Origin: Chaenocephalus aceratus
Lineage: Eukaryota; Chordata; Actinopteri; Perciformes; Channichthyidae
Assembly: GCA_023974075.1 (NCBI GenBank)
Contig: CM043796.1
Coordinates: 21,088,427 to 21,152,426 of the forward strand
Reading direction: 5' to 3'
Length of the DNA: 64,000 bases
Shown here one piece after another: positions 57,493 through 64,000 of the stretch. Below the pieces are notes generated by a model. That model searched no databases and had not been told where the DNA came from. It saw nothing but the letters and a program-made list of their open reading frames with translations. Position 1 is the first letter of the stretch; every line of letters starts with the position of its first letter. A program made the translations under genes and the position numbers.

Positions 57493-57725
57493 TTTTGGAG
57501 AAGGGGTGGGATTAAATAAGTGTTAACTTCTTCCCACCCCTTTTCGGATGTGTAATTAGGTAGTTAATCTGTTTATATGTCATTTGTTAGTCAGTCATAT
57601 TTTTGTTTATCAATTTGACACTGCTTGAGTTTGTATAGTATAATAATTCTCTATTCATTATTATTTTTTATTTTTTTATTATTATTGTTTTACACATTTG
57701 AAATAAATCAAATCAAATCAAAAAC
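57493..57725 (+). repeat. LINE-like 3' tail directly abutting DIRS-A
   Basis: The text 'gaaggggtgggattaaataag' and 'cttcccaccccttttcgg' followed by T-rich sequence and 'gaaataaatcaaatcaaatc' is typical of fish LINE 3' ends. A short hairpin (AAGGGGTGGGA with TCCCACCCCTT) is present. It starts exactly at the DIRS-A right end, so DIRS-A probably inserted at or in this tail; a matching left half is not seen at 52033. Confidence 0.5.
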
Positions 57726-57876
57726 CATTGCTGGATATTCACCACCACTGATATAGGTATACCGTTCAGATTATTAGCATAATACGACTTTATGTCAGAC
57801 AATGTAATCCCCCATATTTATCTAAGAGGTCTACAGTCGAATCATTTTGACAAAAACAGCACACTGGTTGTATTTG

Positions 57877-58183
57877 ACGGATGCTACGGTATGCTTGTTG
57901 CCATGCAGCTTTGATCAGCCCATGCTCTCTGCGTCCTGCTGTGCCTGATGCTGCTGGCTGACAGCAACCACCCACCGCTGGGACCTCCAGTTAAATGATC
58001 ACATGTAAAGTGTTTGCAATTGTAATTTGTATTGCTCATTTGTAATTAAGCCTTCTGAACGAAGTATAGTAATGAAACTGGGGCCATTGGTTTTGATCTT
58101 CTTTACGAAGTACCTGTGGTTCAAGCACACAGGAGGAAAGAAAATTCACACTGAGCTAAAAAAAAAGCATACTACATGTGTAT
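57877..58183 (-). repeat. Inverted duplication, arm 2
   Basis: Near-exact inverse of 45049-45380, lacking 29 bases. The two arms enclose the LTR element and DIRS-A. Confidence 0.85.
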
Positions 58184-59860
58184 AAATAAGAACCATATCT
58201 ATTCTTCAAAACGGTTGTAAATATTAAAATGCTCCCGAAACATATCAAACTAGAATAGCACTTGGAGAGCGCAGAGGGAGTCTAATCTTGGATGGTACCA
58301 TTTTTTGAGTAGGGAAGTTTTGACTTCAGTGTGATCATGAGCTTTAAGTTGTAATTTGGGAACAACATGGACACAACAATGAAAATGTGTTGTATTGTAT
58401 TGCTCAGATCTTCCAAACAACACGTTGACAGCTGTTTGCAAGTTGTTTTGTCTACCGAGAAGGCGTTCACAAGATTTTTCCCAGTTGGTACAGATTTTCA
58501 GAATATTTTGTTGTCACATGAAGGTAGCACGGAAACCCTTTGTTGCATTGTTAACAAAAGTTAAACTAATGTCTGTATCTGCCCTGTGGTTAGGTTCCTT
58601 TCTAAAATTGTAAGGGTTCTTCTTTGGACCATGCAACACCCTTCCACTTTGTAAATCTGTAAATTCCACTGAGTTTACCTGGGAATAATCTTGATAATCT
58701 CGTTTATTGCATGTACAGGAATATCAGGGTTAGGTTTAATGTATACAAATAGATAAAGAAAAAAAGGCATTCACTTTTTGTATCATTATCCCACTACTGC
58801 CATTTCCAGTCTCTAAATCATTCTTTCTTTAATCCTTTCTTTGATAACGTTTATGCCACAAAGTAATAAAAGAGATACATTGTTCATTAGACAGCTAATT
58901 CTTTATGGACGGTAGTGCTAATGATAATCTCTTAAAAAAGTATGACATGGAATTCACTTGTATTAGTAACTCTGTATGCACTTTTTTTTAAATAATAATG
59001 GGTTGCTGTCTCGGACTTCAGAAAATCTCTATTGAAAAAAAGACATTATATCTCTTGGGGCTACCCTGGCCAGACAGAGATGGAATTAAAATGAAATTTA
59101 GTGTGCAATCCATAATGAGGAAGCCTTGTGAGCCAGACAGTCTTGCAGGACACAATCTCCTCAACATTTTTCCATTCCCCTGATTTCCCCGGCTCACTCT
59201 GCATTTGACGAACATTAGATTAACCTAAATAATTTGAAGATATGTTTCAGTGCATGGTACAAGTGCTCATCTTCTTCCGGAAACTGCCGCGTAACACTCA
59301 CTGCAACACATTGTGTTCCTAACACAATCTCTGGCATGTTTTGAATTGAAGGGGAAACACGGCAGGCAGGGACATAATCAGGAAAACAGGTTATGTTCCT
59401 GGGACACGAGAGAGACAGGTTAGTTACACACGGAACACCAAGATAACGAATCACGAGAGATGTTCGGCTGGAACAATGGCTAACATTGTGGTGGAAACAA
59501 CAATGTTGCAAAGAATGGTAAGAGTGGAGATACTCTGATGAGCTGATGGCAGACAGGTGTGCAACAGTTGCGATATAGGGTTACGAAGAAGGCCAACACA
59601 CCATAAAAACATAAACAGAGAGAGGCACTTCTAATTCCTCAAATGTATGTGTTCTCTATCCAACAAAATGGGATCAGAACAACAAAATGTTGTTTGGCAC
59701 ATGGCATTCTGTGAAAATGACAGTATTTTCATATATACATTCCCTTATTTGACCAGAAATTGGCAAGATATTTGGAGTGATGAGACGCATGTGAAATTAC
59801 TAAGCCCCCGGAGTCACTCTCCCTGTAGACGTGAGGCTGAGCATATGCAGATTCCCACTA

Positions 59861-59903
<43 letters not shown>

Positions 59904-60744
59904 CACACGCACACACAGGCACACAGGCACACTCACACGAACAAACTTAAAAATGAAATTGCTGCAAAAACATAACACCACGCTCACCAATTTATCTTTC
60001 ACTTTTACAAACATAACTGTGTTCCATATGCTTCCTGCATTTCTCAAATCAAATTCATGACTCCATGAGAACAATCACAATTGCATATTAATCACTGTGT
60101 GTCCTTTCTAAATGCAAACTCTCACTCCCCCATTCAAAGCATGTTTATGATGAGATAAGTCAGAGCAAACACCATGGAGAAAAAAAATCTTTCCCCCCAT
60201 CTGTGCTTATTTTAAACTAAATATGTATTGGCCGAAGAGTCCACCAGTGGCAGCTCTTCTAGTGTCGGATGGTCCGTGCTATTTGATTTGGACGCAGGAT
60301 TTTGGCAGCCCGGAGTTTACAGTAAAAGAGAGTTTTGGCTGCAGCGGCCAGCAAAAGAAAATTGGATGAGTTTCCTTCTTCTCCCTCATTCTCTCCCTAC
60401 TGGCTCCCCGGATAATGTTGGGTTTAGTTTTCAGAGCAGGCTTTATCTTGTTTGAGGACATGTTGACTTGTGAGGCAGATAGAAGTAAGAAAAAAAGATA
60501 AGACAGGAAAGCAAAGCACATCATTAAAATAGTTTTGTGCACTAGGGCCGCTACTGCATTAATTAGAATGGTAACTTTATGCAAAATCTGAAAAGTTGAG
60601 TCACCTTTCTTTAACTACAGTTAGATATCAGAGACACTGGCTGGAGAATAAAAACAACTTGTTTTCGGAAAAGGTTTAAAAAAAATCTGTGTATCAAATG
60701 TACTTTGTGTTATAGTCTTGAGACAAAGCATCTGTCGAAGGAAA
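58184..60744. other. Gene-free stretch
   Basis: No exon or RNA gene. A CA tract lies at 59861-59935. The parts at 59010-59210 and 60220-60470 have complex balanced sequence without repeats and may be conserved non-coding DNA. Confidence 0.4.
59861..59935 (+). repeat. CA microsatellite
   Basis: A pure CA run to 59900, then interrupted units. Confidence 0.95.
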
Positions 60745-60967
60745 ACTATAGGTTACTTACGTAACTCCAGTTCTAAGAGTAACATGAAGTGAGATGTCTC
60801 ACTATGGGATGCGCCTCATCGCGGAGCAAACAGAAGCATCAATCTCATTACGCCAATCCTGATTGGCTGGTGATCTTGACGTCAACGTCAGGGGAAATCA
60901 CCCCCTATAAGTAGCTTGCGCCACGACGCATGCGTCATTCAAAATAAGCACCTCTTCTCGCTTCACC
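60745..60967 (-). repeat. Right inverted terminal repeat of DIRS-B
   Basis: Matches 57270-57490 in inverse, starting CTATAGGTTACTTACGTAAC and including the CRE-like, TATA-like and ACGCATGCGT words. Confidence 0.85.
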
Positions 60968-60989
60968 ATAGCAAGGAGGGCCGTCTGGT

Positions 60990-61071
60990 GAGACATCTCA
61001 CTTCATGTTATTCTGAGTACTGGGGTTACGTAAGTAACCTATAGTTCTCATTCATAACACTCCGTTGGATG
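60990..61071 (-). other. Internal complementary region of DIRS-B
   Basis: Same layout as in DIRS-A: GTTACGTAAGTAACCTATAG is joined to TTCTCATTCATAACACTCCG. It predicts that the left end outside the window begins TAGTTCTCATTC. Confidence 0.8.
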
Positions 61072-61140
61072 TCTCACTATGGGATATTGTAGCTCCCGTA
61101 TTGCCAGACGAGCTTATCTCGAAGACCACCGACCAACCGG

Positions 61141-61768
61141 AATTTAACAGGTGGAGTCCCGACTCAACAAGGTGCCCAGCACTGCTCGGGCCACGCTTGG
61201 AGCGGATACGCCCAGCCTGTAAAAGCGGACAAAAGTGAGCGGCGAAGACCCGCTTGCCGCTGCACAGATGTCTTGGATGGGAGACATCCTGGACAGAGCC
61301 CAGGATGCAGCCAGACCCTGATTTGAAAGAGCTCGCGGACCCGAAGGTGCCTGCAAACTCTGACTCGTAAGGGTCTCAAAGCAATAGCCTCCACACGACA
61401 GTGGGAGAGCCGTTGCTTAGTAACCGGCTTGCCCCCCTTTAAGGGTTAGCCCAGGACACCAGCAGTTGGTCATTATGACAAACACCCCTGATCTGTCCAT
61501 ACAGGTGCGTAAGCACAAACTGGACACAGCAAATCCCGCTGCTGTTCCCCGTAGGGACCCAGCGGCTGAGGAAATGTCTCAATATCCATTGGGTACATGT
61601 ACAGACAGTGTCTGAAACATTACTGGCTCGCCTGGCGGAAGCCAGGGTCAGTAACAGCACTATGTCAGAGAGACCTGGTGTAGGAATCTCTCGCACTCTG
61701 AATAGTGTTAACACCCTATGAGGGAGTCTCACTATATTCAGGTTGTACCACTCACGGGCCAGGCCCAT
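61141..61768 (-). pseudogene. DIRS-B tyrosine recombinase, deleted and frameshifted
   Basis: The start (MGLAREWYNLN at 61768) and the end (ending LLSRDSTC at 61144) match DIRS-A. A block of about 300 bp covering the core-binding part is missing; the text jumps from the GLSD segment to VLLLTLASARRASN. There are frame changes near 61440 and 61360. In the last part the expected H-x-x-R reads LSNQ, so both catalytic residues of that box are lost. Not functional. Confidence 0.8.
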
Positions 61769-63858
61769 AAGGCCAAGCGCTCTGGGTGTGGGTGAAAAAT
61801 CTCACCCCCCGCCTGGGACAGTATGCCCCTGTGTAGTGGGAGCTGCCATGGCTGCCCGCACAGCAGCTGATAAATCTCCGCCAGCCAGTACATTGCGGGC
61901 CAGTGCAGAGCTATCAGGATAAGTGTGTGGCGTTGTTCCCTCACTCTTGCCAGAGTTTGGGGAACAGCAGATCTGGACAGCAGATCTGCCCCGAGGTTCG
62001 ACACACCCGGTACGTGCGTCGCTCTCAGGGAGAGGAGACGCCCGCTGCTCCATAGGATCAGTTTGCGTGCCAGCATGTGTAACTGGAGAGAACGCAAACC
62101 CCCTTGGCGGTTTATATACGATATTGTCGTCGTATTGTCTGTCCTCACGAGGACATGGTGTCCTCTGAGAAAAGGCAGGAAGTGCTTTAGGGTGAGGCAC
62201 ACCGCTAAAAGCTCCAGGTAATTTATGTGTGCCCGCTGGAGGTCTCTGCTCCAGAGACCCCTCACCGGGCGGCCTTCATAAATACCTCCCCAACCTGTCA
62301 GACATGCGTCTGTGGTGACCACCCTTCGTGAAAGGACAGCACCCATAGGTACTAGAAAAGTCGGGTGCAGCCAGTGGCGCAGTGCCGTTACGCATTTCAC
62401 AGTAACCATTACCCTCCGCGCGCCATGACGCGCGGGGTTTAGTTTTAAGGCGGCTACCCAGCGCTGAAACTCCCTCATGTGTAAGCGTCCTAGTCGTACG
62501 ACCAGGATGGCTGACGCCATGAGCCCCATCAACAGCAGGCATGTTCTGAAGAGAACATGTTTGCGACGCTGGAATAAAGCGAGACAATCTCTGAAAGCTT
62601 TCACTCTTTCCGCTGACAGGCGAGCTGAAAAGGGCACCGAGTTCAGGTGTAACCCTAGGAAGAGTATAGTCTGCACGGGGCACAATATGCTCTTCTCTGT
62701 GTTTATTATGAACCCCAGGTTGAGCAGGTGCTTTACGAGAACATTTGTCTGCGTAATAGCCTCGTGCTCCGACTGTGCGAGAAGCAGCCAGTCGTCCAGG
62801 TAGGTCGCCAAGCGAATACCCTGTTGTCTTAACGGGGCTATCGCGGCTTCCGTACATCGTACAAACACTCTTGGACTGAGAGACAGGCCGAAGGGAAGTA
62901 CTCTGTATTCGTAACAGATCCCCTGAAATGCGAATCTCAGATATTTCCTGTGCGGATAATATACTGGGATGTTGAAATACGCATCTTTCAGGTCGACTGA
63001 TGTAAACCAATCATCTTGTCTCACGAGACGCAGCAGAGATGTGTGAGTGAGCATTCTGAATTTATATATTTTTAGATATCTGTTCAGAACCCTCAAATCC
63101 AGTATTGGCCGGATTCCGTTCCCTCCTCGTTTGGGGACGAGGAAGTACTTGGAAGAAAAATCACTCTGACTCTGCTCGGCAGGTACAACAGATATAGCTC
63201 TCTTTTCTAGAAGTGAGAGGATCTCTCTCTCTAGAATATGGGCTGACTCTCCTCGGGCTTGTGAATACAAAATGCCCGAGAAACGAGGGGGGGTGACAGC
63301 GAATTGGAGTCTGTAACCCCGTGTTACTGTCTTGAAAACCCAAGCAGATGTTGTGAGCATCTTCCACTGTGTGCTCCTTAGAGCCAGCGGAGATGTCACA
63401 TCTCTTGCCCTCTGAGACTCTGTTTGTTGTGTCATGGGGCCCTCTAGTGTCTGAACACGGTGGTACCCCATTTCAACAGTCCCCACCGTTACTGCGCACG
63501 CACGTGGCGGTGGCTTCACAGACCCGTCAATAATCCGTCCTTTGAGAGATGCCGTAGCTGCTCTTGAAAGGGAAAGCATTGACGGGCCGTTCTTTACAGC
63601 TCTAGCCGGCACTGCGTGCGCACGTGGCGGTAGTGCCCTTAAAGCCCCAACCGGCACTGCGCATGCGCGTGGCGGTGGTGCCTTCACAGACCCGTTTATT
63701 ATCCGACTTTTGAGAGAGGCCGTAGCTGCTCTCAGAAGGGGATTTATAGTTAACGGACTGTTTATTGTTTTTCTTTTCATTTTTTTGAGCTGCGCCCTTG
63801 GCCAAAGCCTGGATGCGTCAGCGAAAAATGGTTTATTCAAACAATAATGATGTGACAT
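61738..63858 (-). CDS. DIRS-B reverse transcriptase-RNase H, open frame
   Basis: A 706-codon frame from the first ATG (63858) to a stop at 61738; it is open further upstream to about 63950 without an ATG. Residues 1-150 are the repeat-rich linker (APPPRACAVP units). RT follows: FLVPKRGGNGIRPILDLR (about 239-256), SVDLKDAYF with catalytic Asp289, LPFGLSLSP (321-329) and ATYLDDWLL with Asp355-Asp356. RNase H follows with VTTDACLTGWG (Asp517), NYLELLAV (Glu549), VRTDNTTT (Asp574) and GADLLSR (Asp625), so all four catalytic acids are present. Compared with DIRS-A it lacks about 80 residues after LLSR. The product would copy the element RNA. Whether it is expressed is unknown. The end overlaps the recombinase start by 31 bases. 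Confidence 0.88.
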   Translation of the reverse strand: MSHHYCLNKPFFADASRLWPRAQLKKMKRKTINSPLTINPLLRAATASLKSRIINGSVKAPPPRACAVPVGALRALPPRAHAVPARAVKNGPSMLSLSRAATASLKGRIIDGSVKPPPRACAVTVGTVEMGYHRVQTLEGPMTQQTESQRARDVTSPLALRSTQWKMLTTSAWVFKTVTRGYRLQFAVTPPRFSGILYSQARGESAHILEREILSLLEKRAISVVPAEQSQSDFSSKYFLVPKRGGNGIRPILDLRVLNRYLKIYKFRMLTHTSLLRLVRQDDWFTSVDLKDAYFNIPVYYPHRKYLRFAFQGICYEYRVLPFGLSLSPRVFVRCTEAAIAPLRQQGIRLATYLDDWLLLAQSEHEAITQTNVLVKHLLNLGFIINTEKSILCPVQTILFLGLHLNSVPFSARLSAERVKAFRDCLALFQRRKHVLFRTCLLLMGLMASAILVVRLGRLHMREFQRWVAALKLNPARHGARRVMVTVKCVTALRHWLHPTFLVPMGAVLSRRVVTTDACLTGWGGIYEGRPVRGLWSRDLQRAHINYLELLAVCLTLKHFLPFLRGHHVLVRTDNTTTISYINRQGGLRSLQLHMLARKLILWSSGRLLSLRATHVPGVSNLGADLLSRSAVPQTLARVREQRHTLILIALHWPAMYWLAEIYQLLCGQPWQLPLHRGILSQAGGEIFHPHPERLALWAWPVSGTT

Positions 63859-64000
63859 GGTGTTTTGTGCGGACTTGAGGATGGCGTTGAGGCATCTCTC
63901 GAGGCAGCGGGAACACAATTCGAGCCGAAGAAGGAACTTCCAGCCCCGTCACAGAGGGGAGAAGGAGGGGCTGTCATGCCGCTCGCTTCTTCCTCCTTGA

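Larger units (their letters stand above)
60745..64000 (-). mobile_element. DIRS1-like retrotransposon, copy DIRS-B, partial at window edge
   Basis: Opposite in orientation to DIRS-A. Reading the minus strand it contains the end of gag, a long RT-RNase H frame, a broken recombinase, an internal complementary region and the right terminal repeat, which ends at about 60745. The gag and left terminal repeat are outside the window. Similarity to DIRS-A is high in shared parts, so they belong to the same family. Confidence 0.9.

Overview
This window is most likely from a ray-finned (teleost) fish nuclear genome. The evidence is the repeat content: hAT elements with 8-bp target duplications, DIRS1-type tyrosine-recombinase retrotransposons, an L2-type LINE 3' end, a Harbinger-like element, TTAA-flanked MITEs, a retrovirus-like LTR element and many long CA/GT/CT microsatellites. 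The non-repeat background is AT-rich and I found no host protein-coding exon, rRNA or tRNA gene. Every coding region I can support belongs to a mobile element, and most are broken. The host context is probably intergenic or a long intron.

Layout. 1-0.9 kb: decayed hAT transposase fragment. 2.0-2.4 kb: MITE with a possible 3-bp duplication. 4.7-8.6 kb: copy A of a complex fold-back-type element, carrying a nested Harbinger-like element (5.15-6.2 kb) and a hAT-like MITE (6.9-7.7 kb). 9.2-9.5 kb: short hAT MITE with a perfect 8-bp duplication. 9.9-11.0 kb and 13.1-14.3 kb: LINE fragments. 15.6-20.55 kb: two hAT elements almost back to back, each with a perfect 8-bp duplication. The first has been split by copy B of the fold-back element, which has inverted arms of about 300-500 bp. 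The second encodes only a BED-finger-like N-terminal piece of transposase. 20.6-45 kb: mostly unique AT-rich DNA with scattered MITEs, old dispersed repeats, a 214-bp perfect AAG tract and microsatellites. 45.0-50.0 kb: one arm of a 300-bp inverted duplication, a diverged solo LTR, then a complete LTR element (470-bp LTRs, 5-bp duplication GTTAA, primer-binding-like and polypurine sites) with no recognisable gag or pol inside.

52.0-57.5 kb and 60.7-64.0 kb: two DIRS1-like retrotransposons in opposite orientation, tail to tail, the second running off the window. The left copy (DIRS-A) keeps inverted terminal repeats, an internal complementary region and a tyrosine recombinase broken by one stop codon, but has lost the core of its reverse transcriptase. 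The right copy (DIRS-B) keeps a long open reverse transcriptase-RNase H frame with all catalytic residues visible, but its recombinase is deleted and frameshifted. Neither copy looks autonomous alone. The pair has complementary damage and is the most interesting feature here.

All identifications come from reading the sequence; no database search was possible. Family names for MITEs and old repeats are tentative.
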